Shown: positions 1 to 9,444, numbered from the stretch's first letter. The stretch is 52,126 nt of DNA from Sva-07 sp041686315 (GCA_041686315.1 JAWLEC010000002.1:1-52126); one strand, 5' to 3'. The notes: generated by a model not told the origin, from the sequence alone. Program-made: numbers and translations.

Positions 1-188
1 GGTCGACGTCGACGACCGACGACAGGTCGAGCGTGATCACCCGGTGCGTCGCTGACAGCCGCTCGGCCACGGGACCCCACGACCCGGTCGACTCGGTGAT
101 GCCGTGGACGAGCGCCACCGGGTCACCCGGTGGAACTCCAGGCGAGCCGGGTGCCGTCGGATGCGGTGGTCGTATGCTGGTGGCGCAT
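1..188 (-). pseudogene. Alpha/beta hydrolase, 5' end only, apparent frameshift
   Basis: Reading leftward from an ATG at 188, the frame gives an alpha/beta-hydrolase first strand (TTTASDGTRLAWSSTG) and then hits TGA at 125-123. Shifting frame there continues directly into DPVALVHGITESTGSWG and RVITLDL, the second strand, HG oxyanion loop and third strand of the same fold. The two halves fit end to end, so I read one gene with a one-base indel near 120-127. It may be a real pseudogene or a sequencing error. An alternative start at 197 in the downstream frame gives a continuous frame but an unconvincing N-terminus. The catalytic residues lie beyond the left edge. Divergent from the BCCT gene. 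Confidence 0.55.
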
Positions 189-267
189 CGTCGCATTGTT
201 CCACGCAGCGCTCGGTGCTCCGGCGTCCGGTGGACGCACCGGATTCGCATCACGCCGGCTCGTGCAG

Positions 268-273
268 TAGAAC
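268..273 (+). promoter_or_regulatory. Putative -10 element for BCCT transporter gene
   Basis: TAGAAC ends 8 nt before the GTG at 282. This spacing fits a leaderless transcript and recurs before many genes here. No convincing -35 was recognised. A small inverted repeat (GCGTCC/GGACGC) lies upstream near 222-236. Confidence 0.35.
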
Positions 274-281
274 GGGCCGAC

Positions 282-2129
282 GTGGCCATCGGCGAGCATC
301 CCGAGATCGACCCCGGTGGCCACCCCGCGCCCATGACCAGCCGAGAGGCGCGGCGGGATCGGGCCGAGATCCGTGGTCTGCAGGTCGAGCCCGAGAACCC
401 GCACGGTGAACCGGCACCGGACCGCTCTCCGGGTGACAGCAACATCGTGAAGTGGGGCTTCGACGTCCACCCCCAGGTCACCGTCTGGTCGGCCGGTTTC
501 GTGATCGTGTTCCTCGTCCTCACGCTCGTGTTCCGCGACCAGGCCCAGCAACTGTTCGCCGGCCTGCTCGACGGCATCGCGTCCACGTTCGGCTGGTTCT
601 ACATCCTGGTCGCCAACATCTTCGTCGTCGCCGTGCTGGCGTTCGCCTTCTCACGGTTCGGCCGGATCCGTCTCGGTGGTCAGTACGCCCGGCCGGAGTT
701 CACGAACTTCGCGTGGTACTCGATGCTGATCTCGGCCGGAATGGGCATCGGGGTGATGTTCTGGAGTGTCGCCGAGCCCATGCGCCACTACGGCGAGCCG
801 TCGCCGTTCTTCGGCGTCGAGCCCAGAACCACCGGCGCCGAAGAGGCGGCGCTGGTGACCACGTTCTTCCACTGGGGTCTGCATCCGTGGGCGATCTACG
901 CACTCGTCGCGCTGTCCCTCGCGTTCTTCACGTTCAACCGGGGGTTGCCGCTGACGATGCGCTCGGTGTTCTACCCGCTGCTGGGCGAGCGGATCTACGG
1001 CTTCTGGGGCAATCTGATCGACACCGTGGCGGTCATCGCCACCCTGTTCGGCCTGGCCACGTCGCTCGGCTTCGGTGTGCAGCAGGTGTCCGCCGGCGCC
1101 GAGGTGCTGTTCGGGACGCCCGACACGACCTGGTTCCAGGTGGTGCTGATCGCGGCGATCACCGCGCTGGCGACGTTGTCGGTGGTGGCCGGGCTCGACG
1201 GTGGGGTCAAACGCGTCAGCCAGCTCAATCTCAACCTCGCCGTGGTGTTCTTCCTCTTCGTCGCCGCGGTGGGCCCGACCCTGTTCATCGTCGGCAGCCT
1301 CGTCGAGTCGACCGGGGCCTACGTCCAGACCCTTCCGTCGTTGAGCCTCTGGACGGAGACCATCGCCGGTGGCGACTGGCAGAGCGGCTGGACGATCTTC
1401 TACTGGGGTTGGTGGATCTCGTGGGCGCCGTTCGTGGGCATGTTCATCGCCCGGGTGTCGAAGGGCCGAACCATCCGCGAATTCGTGATCGGAGTCGTGT
1501 TGGTGCCGTCGTTGCTGACGTTCGGCTGGATGTCGGTGTTCGGTGGGTCGGCGCTGTACGTGCAGACGGAAGGCATCCGCGACGTGGCATCGGCCGTCGA
1601 GGACAACGTGGCCACGGCGCTGTTCGATCTGCTCGAGGCGTTCCCGCTGACGTTCGTGACGTCGCTCGTCGGCATCGTGTTGGTGATGTCGTTCTTCGTG
1701 ACGTCGTCGGACTCGGGGTCGTTGGTCGTCGACCACCTCACCTCGGGTGGCAAGCTGGACTCCCCGGTGCCGCAGCGCGTGTTCTGGGCGGCGATGCAGG
1801 GAGCGATCGCCTCGGTGCTGCTCCTCGGCGGCGGCCTCCTGGCGTTGCAATCGGCGGCGGTCGCCAGCGGGCTGTTGTTCGCCTGCGTGCTTCTGGTGTC
1901 GATCTACAGCATGAAGCGGGCGTTCGGCCACGAGATGCTGTTCATCGAGGCCGGCCGACCGGCTCCCCCCGGCGCATCGATGGCCACCACGGAGGGGGAG
2001 CGCCTCCGTGCCGAGGCCGTTGCTGAGCATGACGCCGAGCTCGAGGAGCTGGCGAAGACGGCCGCTCGGCAGCAGGCCGAGTACGAGGCGCGACGCGCTC
2101 GTGGCCATCGGCAGGACCTGCAGGAGTGA
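282..2129 (+). CDS. BCCT-family betaine/choline/carnitine transporter
   Basis: Secondary transporter of the betaine-choline-carnitine family, inner membrane, normally driven by sodium or proton symport, used to import compatible solutes. The 615-residue product has about 12 hydrophobic segments starting near residue 70. It carries the family hallmarks GMGIGVMFWSVAEP and, in the helix-8 region, WGWWISWAPFVGMFIARVSKGRTIREF in pieces (tryptophan-rich stretch followed by a charged turn). A charged N-terminal tail of about 65 residues and a coiled-coil-like C-terminal tail rich in Glu/Ala/Arg resemble the regulatory tails of osmosensing members. GTG 282 is chosen because a -10-like TAGAAC precedes it; ATG 333 is the alternative (598 aa). 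Its TGA overlaps the ATG of the following binding-protein gene by one base, so the two are probably translated together. Exact substrate cannot be read from sequence. Confidence 0.93.
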   Translation: MAIGEHPEIDPGGHPAPMTSREARRDRAEIRGLQVEPENPHGEPAPDRSPGDSNIVKWGFDVHPQVTVWSAGFVIVFLVLTLVFRDQAQQLFAGLLDGIASTFGWFYILVANIFVVAVLAFAFSRFGRIRLGGQYARPEFTNFAWYSMLISAGMGIGVMFWSVAEPMRHYGEPSPFFGVEPRTTGAEEAALVTTFFHWGLHPWAIYALVALSLAFFTFNRGLPLTMRSVFYPLLGERIYGFWGNLIDTVAVIATLFGLATSLGFGVQQVSAGAEVLFGTPDTTWFQVVLIAAITALATLSVVAGLDGGVKRVSQLNLNLAVVFFLFVAAVGPTLFIVGSLVESTGAYVQTLPSLSLWTETIAGGDWQSGWTIFYWGWWISWAPFVGMFIARVSKGRTIREFVIGVVLVPSLLTFGWMSVFGGSALYVQTEGIRDVASAVEDNVATALFDLLEAFPLTFVTSLVGIVLVMSFFVTSSDSGSLVVDHLTSGGKLDSPVPQRVFWAAMQGAIASVLLLGGGLLALQSAAVASGLLFACVLLVSIYSMKRAFGHEMLFIEAGRPAPPGASMATTEGERLRAEAVAEHDAELEELAKTAARQQAEYEARRARGHRQDLQE

Positions 2130-3067
2130 TGCGCCGGGGTCTCGCACTCGCGTCCGCACTGGTGCTGGCGGCAGCCGCCTGCGACGACGCGCCGGTTTCC
2201 GACGCCCCGCTCGCCGGTGTCGAGGTGGTGGTGGGTTCGAAGGAGTTCCCGGAACAGCAGCTGCTGGGGGCGATGTTCGTGCAGGCGTTCGAGGCCACCG
2301 GCGCCGACGTGGTCGACGCCACCGGTACGGGTGACACCGCGGCCACGCGAGCCGCATTGCTCGCCGACGAGATCGACGCCTACGTGGAGTACAACACCAC
2401 GGGCTGGGTGGAACTCCTCGGGCGCACGGATCCTCCGCCGGAGGATCCCGCGGACCTCACCGCGGCAGTCGCCGATCTCGACGCCGCCAACGGCGTGGTC
2501 TGGCTCGGGCGGGCACCGTTCGACAACACCTACGGCTTCGCGTTGAGCCCGGAGCTGGCCGCCGACACCCGGGCCGACCGCTACCGAGTGGACGCGTTCG
2601 ATCTGCAGTCGTTGGCGGAGTACCTCGACGAGGAGAGCGGTGCACGCGTGTGCGTCGCGCCCGAGTTCCGCGACCGGCCCGACGGCCTGTGGCGGTTCGA
2701 GGAGCTGACGGGCTTCACCGTCCCCGCCGACCAGCTGGTGCTGTTCGATCGTGCTGCCGACATCGCCAGGGCGCTCTTCGTGGGCCGTTGCGACGTGGGC
2801 GAGGTGTTCACCACCTCGGGCCTCATCGACGAGTTCGAGCTGACTCTGGTGGCCGATCCGGGAGTGTTCTTCACGTACAACGCCTCGCTCACGGTACGCG
2901 AGGACGTCTACGAGCGTGCTCCCGACACGTTCGAGCGTCTCGCCGAGGCCGTACTGGCCCCGCTGACGCAGGCCCGCATGATCGAACTCAACCGGCGCGT
3001 CGCCGCAGGGGAGCCCATCGAGGACGTGGCGCTCGATCACCTGCGACGTGTCGACCTGGTGGGCTGA
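2129..3067 (+). CDS. OpuAC-like glycine betaine/osmoprotectant-binding lipoprotein
   Basis: Substrate-binding protein of the OpuAC/ProX fold. The 312-residue product has an N-terminal lipoprotein signal (MRRGLALASALVLAAAAC, lipidated Cys18). The mature start VEVVVGSKEFPEQQLLG matches the family's first strand (GSKxFxEQ), and AYVEYNTTGW follows. Binding proteins of this type normally deliver quaternary amines to an ABC permease and ATPase (OpuA/ProU/OpuC). Here no permease or ATPase gene is adjacent. Instead it directly follows the BCCT gene with a TGATG overlap. It could serve a permease encoded elsewhere or act with the BCCT carrier. Start at ATG 2129; GTG 2126 is also possible. The coding frame looks intact throughout. 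Confidence 0.88.
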   Translation: MRRGLALASALVLAAAACDDAPVSDAPLAGVEVVVGSKEFPEQQLLGAMFVQAFEATGADVVDATGTGDTAATRAALLADEIDAYVEYNTTGWVELLGRTDPPPEDPADLTAAVADLDAANGVVWLGRAPFDNTYGFALSPELAADTRADRYRVDAFDLQSLAEYLDEESGARVCVAPEFRDRPDGLWRFEELTGFTVPADQLVLFDRAADIARALFVGRCDVGEVFTTSGLIDEFELTLVADPGVFFTYNASLTVREDVYERAPDTFERLAEAVLAPLTQARMIELNRRVAAGEPIEDVALDHLRRVDLVG

Positions 3068-3102
3068 CGGCGGGCGATCACGAACGAACGATCTTTCGTG
3101 CG

Positions 3103-3137
3103 GGCGGGGAACCGCCTATGATGGTCGTTCCCCCGCC
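3103..3137 (+). promoter_or_regulatory. Inverted repeat flanking a TATGAT -10 box upstream of gltB
   Basis: GGCGGGGAAC (3103-3112) and GTTCCCCCGCC (3127-3137) form a stem with one bulge. Between them lies TATGAT (3117-3122), the best -10 consensus seen in the window. This could be an operator over the gltB promoter. It could also be an RNA hairpin ending the upstream transcript, but no T-run follows. The leader from here to the gltB start would be about 140 nt. Confidence 0.4.
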
Positions 3138-3264
3138 TCGAGCCAGCGTCGTCTCGGGCATCCGTGTGAGCAGGTCACCGTCGACCGCTCGGGCCGTCAT
3201 CGTCGACCGGCATCGGCGACCGGCCCGTCACGGGACCTGTGCAACTTCGAGACTCGTGGATGTG

Positions 3265-6200
3265 ATGATGCAGCAGCCTCCGGGCCCCATCGGCCTGTAC
3301 GACCCCCGGAACGAACACGACGCCTGTGGCGTGTCGTTCGTCGCCAACATGAAGGGCATCCGTTCGAACGAACTCGTGGTGACGGGCCTGAAGGCGCTCA
3401 CCAATCTCGAGCATCGCGGCGCCACCGGCGCCGAGCCCGACACGGGCGACGGAGCCGGGATCCTCCTGCAGGTGCCCGACCGCCTCTACCAGGAGGTGAC
3501 CGACTTCGATCTGCCTGCTGCGGGAGCGTACGCCACCGGCATCGCCTTCCTCCCGGCCGATCCCGTGGCGTGCGAGAAGGCCATGTCCGCCATCGACGCC
3601 ACGGTCGACGAGGTCGGTCTCCAGGTGCTGGGCTGGCGTGACCTGCCGACGATGCCCGACTGCCTCGGTGCCACGGCGCGGCGCGCCATGCCGACCTTCA
3701 AGCAGCTCTTCGTGAGCGATCCGGGTGGAGCCACCGGCATCGATCTCGACCGCAAGGCATTCGTCGCCCGCAAGCGCAGCCGGCGCGAGCTCGTCGGGGA
3801 ACTCGACACCTACTTCGGCTCGCTGTCGTCGCGCACCGTGGTCTACAAGGGCATGCTCACGACGCCCCAGCTCAGCGAGTTCTTCCCCGATCTCACCGAT
3901 CCGCGCATCGAGTCGGCACTGCTGCTGGTGCACTCCCGGTTCTCCACCAACACGTTCCCGTCGTGGCCGCTGGCGCACCCGTACCGGTTCGTGGCCCACA
4001 ACGGCGAGATCAACACCGTGCAGGGGAACCAGAACTGGATGCGTGCCCGCGAGGCGATGCTCCGCAGTGACGCACTGCCCGGGATCGAGCGCGCCTTTCC
4101 GATCTGCACACCCGGCTCGTCCGACACGGCGCGCTTCGACGAGGTGCTCGAACTGCTCCATCTCGGCGGTTATCCACTGCACCACGCCGTGCTGATGATG
4201 ATCCCCGAGGCGTGGGAGAACCACGAGACGATGTCGCAGGAGCAGCGCGACTTCTACCGCTTCCACGCGGCGATGATGGAGCCCTGGGACGGGCCCGCCA
4301 GCGTGGCGTTCACCGACGGCGAAGTGATCGGCGCCGTGCTCGACCGCAACGGCCTGCGCCCCAGCCGGTACTGGGTCACCAACGACGACCTCGTGGTCAT
4401 GGCCTCCGAGGTCGGAGTGATCGACGTCGACCCGTCCAAGGTGGTGGCCAAGGGCCGTCTCCAACCCGGCAGGATGTTCCTGATCGACACCACCCAGGGT
4501 CGCATCGTCAGCGACGACGAGATCAAGTCCGAACTGGCTGCGCTGCATCCCTACCGCGAGTGGCTGGACGCGGGCATGATCGACCTGCCCGAGCTGCCCG
4601 ACCGGGAACACATCGTGTTCAGCCACGACAGCGTGCTGCGTCGCCAGCAGATGTTCGGCTACACGCACGAAGAGCTCAAGATCCTCATCTCGCCCATGGC
4701 CGCACGAGGCATGGAAGCGCTCGGATCCATGGGCACCGACACCCCGCTGGCTGTGTTGTCGGAGCGGCCGCGCCTGCTGTTCGACTACTTCAAGCAGCTG
4801 TTCGCCCAGGTCACCAACCCGCCGCTCGACGCCATCCGCGAAGAAGTCGTGACGGCCGTGTCGTCGTCGGTCGGGCCGGAGGCCAACCTGCTCGACCCCG
4901 GCCCCGAGAGCTGCCGGCAGCTGGCACTGCCGTTCCCGATCATCGACAACGACGAACTGGCCAAGATCATCCACATCAACGACGACGGAGACCATCCCGG
5001 CCTCCGGGCCAAGGTGTTGTCGGGCCTCTACCGCGTCGCCGACGGAGGCAGCGGCCTCGGCGCCGCGCTCGACCGGGTGTGCGAGGAGGCCTCGACGGCA
5101 ATCGAGGACGGGGCGCGGATCATCGTGCTCTCCGATCGCAACGCCGACAGTGTGGACGCCCCGATCCCGTCGCTGCTGCTCACCGCGGCAGTCCACCATC
5201 ATCTGGTGCGCACCAAGCAGCGCACGATGGCGGGCCTCGTCGTGGAGGCCGGCGACGCCCGCGAGGTGCACCACATGGCGTTGCTGATCGGCTTCGGCGC
5301 AGGTGCGATCAACCCGTACCTGGCGTTCGAGTCGATCGAGGACCTGATCGCCGAGGACATGCACGGCCTCGGTGGCATGGACCCGCACCTCGCCGTGAAG
5401 AACTACATCAAGGCCTGCGGCAAGGGCGTGCTGAAGGTGATGTCGAAGATGGGGGTGTCGACGGTGGCGTCGTACACGGGCGCCCAGATCTTCGAGGCGA
5501 TCGGTCTCGGAGCGGAGGTCGTCGACCGCTACTTCACCGGCACGATCTCCCAACTCGGCGGCATCGGTCTCGACCAGATCGCCGCCGAGGTCGCCGCCCG
5601 GCACGCGATGGCCAACCCCAGCCGGCCGGAGGACCGCGCCCACCGCAAGCTCGAACTCGGCGGCGAGTACCAGTGGCTCCGCGAAGGCGAGGTGCACCTC
5701 TTCAACCCGGAGACCGTGTTCAAGCTGCAGCACGCCGCCCGTTCGAAGCGCTACGACATCTTCAAGGAGTACACCACCAAGGTCGACGACCAGTCGCAGA
5801 AGCTGATGACCCTGCGCGGGCTCTTCGAGTTCCGTGACGACCGGCCCGCCATACCGCTCGACGAGGTGGAACCGGTGAGCGCGATCGTGAAGCGCTTCTC
5901 CACCGGGGCGATGAGCTACGGATCGATCTCGGCCGAGGCCCACGAGACGTTGGCCGTCGCCATGAACCGTCTGGGAGCCAAGTCGAACACCGGCGAGGGC
6001 GGCGAGGACGTCGACCGGCTGTACGACCCCGAGCGGCGCTCGTCGATCAAGCAGGTGGCGTCGGGCCGGTTCGGCGTGACGTCGGAGTACCTCACCAACT
6101 CCGACGACATCCAGATCAAGATGGCTCAGGGCGCCAAGCCCGGCGAGGGTGGCCAGCTCCCCGGCCACAAGGTGTACCCGTGGATCGCCGCCACACGGCA

Positions 6201-7809
6201 CTCCACGCCGGGCGTGGGGCTCATCAGCCCGCCCCCGCACCACGACATCTACTCGATCGAGGACCTCAAGCAGCTCATCCACGACCTCAAGAACGCCAAT
6301 CCCGAGGCCCGGATCCACGTGAAGCTCGTCGCCGAGACCGGTGTGGGCACCGTGGCAGCCGGGGTGTCCAAGGCAAAGGCCGACGTCGTGCTGATCTCCG
6401 GACACGACGGCGGCACCGGTGCCAGCCCGCTCACCTCGCTGAAGCACGCCGGTGGTCCGTGGGAGCTCGGTCTCGCCGAGACCCAGCAGACGCTGATGCT
6501 CAACGGCCTGCGCGACCGCATCGTGGTGCAGACCGACGGCCAGATGAAGACCGGTCGTGACGTGGTGATCGCGGCACTGCTCGGTGCCGAGGAGTACGGC
6601 TTCGCCACCGCCCCGTTGGTGGTGTCGGGCTGCATCATGATGCGCGTGTGCCACCTCGACACGTGCCCCGTCGGGATCGCCACCCAGAACCCCGAACTCC
6701 GCGCCCGCTTCAGCGGCACGCCCGAGTTCGTCGAGACGTTCTTCGAGTACATCGCCGAGGAGGTGCGCGAACTCATGGCGCAGCTCGGGTTCCGCACGAT
6801 GGACGAGATGATCGGTCACGTCGAGGCGCTCGACACCCGCCGGGCCGTCCACCACTGGAAGGCATCGGGCCTCGACATCAGCCCGATCCTGGCCGTCCCA
6901 CAGAACCCGTACCACCAGACGATGGTGCAGTCGGTCGGGCAGGATCACGGCCTCGACGAGGCGCTCGACCAGCAGCTGATCCGACTCGCCCAGCCGGCGA
7001 TCCAGGACGGCCACCAGGTGTCGATCGACCTTGCTGTCCGCAACGTTCACCGCACGGTCGGCACGCTCCTCGGCCACGAGGTCACCAAGAAGTGGAAGGG
7101 CGCCGGTCTGCCCGACGGCACGATCGACATCACGCTCACCGGTTCGGCCGGCCAGAGCCTCGGGGCCTTCGTTCCCGCAGGCATCCAGATCCGCCTGGTG
7201 GGTGACGCCAACGACTACGTCGGCAAGGGCCTGTCGGGCGGCCGCATCATCGTGCACCCCCATCCGTTCGCCCCGTTCGCGGCCGAGGAGCAGATCATCG
7301 CCGGCAACGTCATCGCCTACGGAGCCACCGGTGGGGAGATCTTCCTGCGCGGCATCGTGGGTGAACGGTTCTGCGTGCGCAACTCGGGCGCCACGGCAGT
7401 GAGCGAGGGCGTCGGCGATCACGGTTGCGAGTACATGACCGGCGGACGTGTCGTGGTGCTCGGTCCCACCGGACGCAACTTCGGTGCCGGCATGTCGGGC
7501 GGGATCGCGTACATCCACGACCCCGACGAGGTGTTCGCGGCCAAGGTGAACTACGAGATGGTGGCGCTGGAGGATCTCACGGCCGGCGACCACGACTTCC
7601 TGAGAGAGACGATCACGCGTCATCGCGATCTCACGGGATCGACGGTTGCCGCAGGCATTCTCGACGACTGGGAGACGCAGCTCGGCGCGTTCCGCAAGGT
7701 GATGCCGACCGACTACAAGCGGGTGCTCACGGTGATCGAACAGTCCCGGGCCGCCGGCCTCGACGAGGACGCCACCGTCGAGAAGATCATGGAAGCCGCC
7801 CGCACATGA
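3265..7809 (+). CDS. gltB: Glutamate synthase (NADPH) large subunit
   Basis: Large subunit of bacterial GOGAT: glutamine plus 2-oxoglutarate gives two glutamates, using electrons from GltD. At 1514 residues it has the usual family length. After a short propeptide of about 20 residues comes NEHDACGV, where Cys21 is the N-terminal glutamine amidotransferase nucleophile. Class-II amidotransferase signatures follow (LEHRGATGAEPDTGDGAG; HNGEINT). The central domain and the FMN-binding synthase domain (GAKSNTGEGGED) come next. The 3Fe-4S motif is C-x5-C-x4-C in CIMMRVCHLDTCPVG. The beta-helix GXGXG-type domain is at the C-terminus (GLSGGRIIV). ATG 3265 is chosen because it gives a normal short propeptide; GTG 3256 and 3262 are in frame. 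The frame stays open far upstream but without GltB-like sequence. gltD follows after 150 nt. Confidence 0.97.
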   Translation: MMQQPPGPIGLYDPRNEHDACGVSFVANMKGIRSNELVVTGLKALTNLEHRGATGAEPDTGDGAGILLQVPDRLYQEVTDFDLPAAGAYATGIAFLPADPVACEKAMSAIDATVDEVGLQVLGWRDLPTMPDCLGATARRAMPTFKQLFVSDPGGATGIDLDRKAFVARKRSRRELVGELDTYFGSLSSRTVVYKGMLTTPQLSEFFPDLTDPRIESALLLVHSRFSTNTFPSWPLAHPYRFVAHNGEINTVQGNQNWMRAREAMLRSDALPGIERAFPICTPGSSDTARFDEVLELLHLGGYPLHHAVLMMIPEAWENHETMSQEQRDFYRFHAAMMEPWDGPASVAFTDGEVIGAVLDRNGLRPSRYWVTNDDLVVMASEVGVIDVDPSKVVAKGRLQPGRMFLIDTTQGRIVSDDEIKSELAALHPYREWLDAGMIDLPELPDREHIVFSHDSVLRRQQMFGYTHEELKILISPMAARGMEALGSMGTDTPLAVLSERPRLLFDYFKQLFAQVTNPPLDAIREEVVTAVSSSVGPEANLLDPGPESCRQLALPFPIIDNDELAKIIHINDDGDHPGLRAKVLSGLYRVADGGSGLGAALDRVCEEASTAIEDGARIIVLSDRNADSVDAPIPSLLLTAAVHHHLVRTKQRTMAGLVVEAGDAREVHHMALLIGFGAGAINPYLAFESIEDLIAEDMHGLGGMDPHLAVKNYIKACGKGVLKVMSKMGVSTVASYTGAQIFEAIGLGAEVVDRYFTGTISQLGGIGLDQIAAEVAARHAMANPSRPEDRAHRKLELGGEYQWLREGEVHLFNPETVFKLQHAARSKRYDIFKEYTTKVDDQSQKLMTLRGLFEFRDDRPAIPLDEVEPVSAIVKRFSTGAMSYGSISAEAHETLAVAMNRLGAKSNTGEGGEDVDRLYDPERRSSIKQVASGRFGVTSEYLTNSDDIQIKMAQGAKPGEGGQLPGHKVYPWIAATRHSTPGVGLISPPPHHDIYSIEDLKQLIHDLKNANPEARIHVKLVAETGVGTVAAGVSKAKADVVLISGHDGGTGASPLTSLKHAGGPWELGLAETQQTLMLNGLRDRIVVQTDGQMKTGRDVVIAALLGAEEYGFATAPLVVSGCIMMRVCHLDTCPVGIATQNPELRARFSGTPEFVETFFEYIAEEVRELMAQLGFRTMDEMIGHVEALDTRRAVHHWKASGLDISPILAVPQNPYHQTMVQSVGQDHGLDEALDQQLIRLAQPAIQDGHQVSIDLAVRNVHRTVGTLLGHEVTKKWKGAGLPDGTIDITLTGSAGQSLGAFVPAGIQIRLVGDANDYVGKGLSGGRIIVHPHPFAPFAAEEQIIAGNVIAYGATGGEIFLRGIVGERFCVRNSGATAVSEGVGDHGCEYMTGGRVVVLGPTGRNFGAGMSGGIAYIHDPDEVFAAKVNYEMVALEDLTAGDHDFLRETITRHRDLTGSTVAAGILDDWETQLGAFRKVMPTDYKRVLTVIEQSRAAGLDEDATVEKIMEAART

Positions 7810-7959
7810 TCAGCAACGCCGACGAGCAGAGCCGCAGGGCCGACGAGACAGGAGCGATCGTGATGCGTCGCGATGCATGGTGCGGCGGCGAGGGAAGCGC
7901 CAGCGACGAGCCGCAGTTCGATCGAGGAGAACCGAAGGGCCGACGAGGAGGACAGTCAG

Positions 7960-9411
7960 ATGGGTGAACCGACGGGCTTTCTGAAGTGGCAGCGCGAGGT
8001 GCCGGAGATGCGCCCGGTGCCGGTGCGTCTGCGCGACTGGAACGAGGTGTACGAGGACTTCGACGCCGAGGCCTTGCGCCACCAGGCGGGCCGCTGCATG
8101 GACTGCGGCATCCCGTTCTGCAACAACGGCTGTCCACTGGGGAACCTGATTCCCGACTGGAACGATCTCGTCTACCGCAACCACTGGCAGGATGCGATCG
8201 AGCGGCTGCACGCCACCAACAACTTCCCCGAGTTCACGGGCCGGTTGTGCCCGGCCCCGTGCGAGTCGTCATGCGTGCTCGGGATCAACCAGGATCCCGT
8301 CAGCATCAAGCAGGTGGAGGTCGAGATCATCGACCGCGCCTGGGACGAGGGCTGGGTGACGCCCCAGGTACCGTCGGTCCGGACCGGCAAGCGGGTGGTC
8401 GTGATCGGATCCGGTCCCGCCGGGCTCGCTGCAGCGCAGCAGCTCACCCGGGCGGGTCACGAGGTGGTCGTGCTCGAGCGCTCCGACCGCATCGGAGGTC
8501 TCCTGCGGTACGGCATCCCCGAGTTCAAGATGGAGAAGCGCCACATCGACCGCCGTGTGGCCCAGATGGAGGCCGAGGGAACCGAGTTCCGCACGAACGC
8601 CGTCGTGGGCGAGAACGTCGACATCGAGGTGCTGCGGGCCTCGCACGACGCCGTCGTGCTGGCCTGCGGGGCCACTCAGTGGCGCGACCTGCCGATTCCC
8701 GGACGCGAGCTCGGCGGCGTTCATCAGGCGATGGAGTACCTGCCGTACGCCAATCGGGTGCAGCTCGGCGACATCGAGCAGTCGCCCATCGACGTGCACG
8801 GCAAGCACGTGGTGATCATCGGCGGTGGCGACACCGGCGCCGACTGCCTCGGTACGGCCCATCGGCAGGGAGCTGCCTCGGTCACCCAGCTGGAGATCCT
8901 GCCCAAGCCGCCCGAGCAGCGGGGGCCGAACAATCCCTGGCCCCAGTACGCCATGGTGTACAAGGTCACGTCGGCTCACGCCGAGGGTGGTGAACGGCTG
9001 TACTCGGTGAACACCGAGCAGTTCATCGACGACGGGAGTGGTCGGGTGAAGGCGCTGCGTCTCCACGAGGTCGAACTGGTCGACGGTGCCTTCGTGAAGG
9101 TCGAGGGCACCGATCACGAGATCCCCGCCGACTTCGTGTTCCTCGCGTTGGGGTTCGTCGGTCCGGAGAAGGGGGCGTGGCTCGATGCGCTGGAGTTGGA
9201 CTACGACCCGCGGGGCAACGTCGCCCGCGACGGCCGCTACATGACCAACCAGCACGGGCTGTTCGTGGCCGGCGACATGGGACGTGGGCAGAGCCTCATC
9301 GTGTGGGCGATCGCCGAGGGCCGCGCGTGCGCCGCCGGCGTCGACGGCTACCTGATGGGCGAGACCCGGTTGCCGTTCCCGATCCCGCCCACCGAGCGTC
9401 CTCTCGTCTGA
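7960..9411 (+). CDS. gltD: Glutamate synthase small subunit
   Basis: FAD- and Fe-S-containing small subunit that takes electrons from NADPH and passes them to GltB. The product is 483 residues. The N-terminal cysteine cluster (GRCMDCGIPFCNNGCPLGN and RLCPAPCESSCVLG) binds 4Fe-4S clusters. An FAD-binding Rossmann motif follows (GSGPAGLAAA, about residue 150), then a second dinucleotide motif (GGGDTGADCLG, about 290) for NADPH. Start ATG 7960 has a strong Shine-Dalgarno, GAGGAG at 7945-7950. The 150-nt gap after gltB contains a 53-codon open frame from an ATG at 7806 that overlaps the gltB stop. It has no recognisable domain, runs into gltD, and contains the repeated word GCCGACGAG; I do not call it a gene. 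Confidence 0.97.
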   Translation: MGEPTGFLKWQREVPEMRPVPVRLRDWNEVYEDFDAEALRHQAGRCMDCGIPFCNNGCPLGNLIPDWNDLVYRNHWQDAIERLHATNNFPEFTGRLCPAPCESSCVLGINQDPVSIKQVEVEIIDRAWDEGWVTPQVPSVRTGKRVVVIGSGPAGLAAAQQLTRAGHEVVVLERSDRIGGLLRYGIPEFKMEKRHIDRRVAQMEAEGTEFRTNAVVGENVDIEVLRASHDAVVLACGATQWRDLPIPGRELGGVHQAMEYLPYANRVQLGDIEQSPIDVHGKHVVIIGGGDTGADCLGTAHRQGAASVTQLEILPKPPEQRGPNNPWPQYAMVYKVTSAHAEGGERLYSVNTEQFIDDGSGRVKALRLHEVELVDGAFVKVEGTDHEIPADFVFLALGFVGPEKGAWLDALELDYDPRGNVARDGRYMTNQHGLFVAGDMGRGQSLIVWAIAEGRACAAGVDGYLMGETRLPFPIPPTERPLV

Positions 9412-9424
9412 GCGACGGACATCC

Positions 9425-9444
9425 ACCGGCGACGTAACGCCGGT
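9425..9444 (+). terminator. GC-rich hairpin after gltD
   Basis: Perfect 7-bp stem ACCGGCG/CGCCGGT with loop ACGTAA, 13 nt past the gltD stop. No T-tract follows, so it is a candidate hairpin-only terminator as often seen in high-GC genomes. Confidence 0.35.

Noticed and set aside
3175..7623. Very long open frame on the minus strand opposite gltB
   Set aside because: Its translation is His/Arg/Val-rich and has no recognisable domain. The plus strand encodes a full GltB, and such antisense frames are expected at this GC content.
7806..7967. Short open frame between gltB and gltD overlapping both
   Set aside because: No ribosome site, no domain, runs past the gltD start. The repeated GCCGACGAG word there is too short to interpret.
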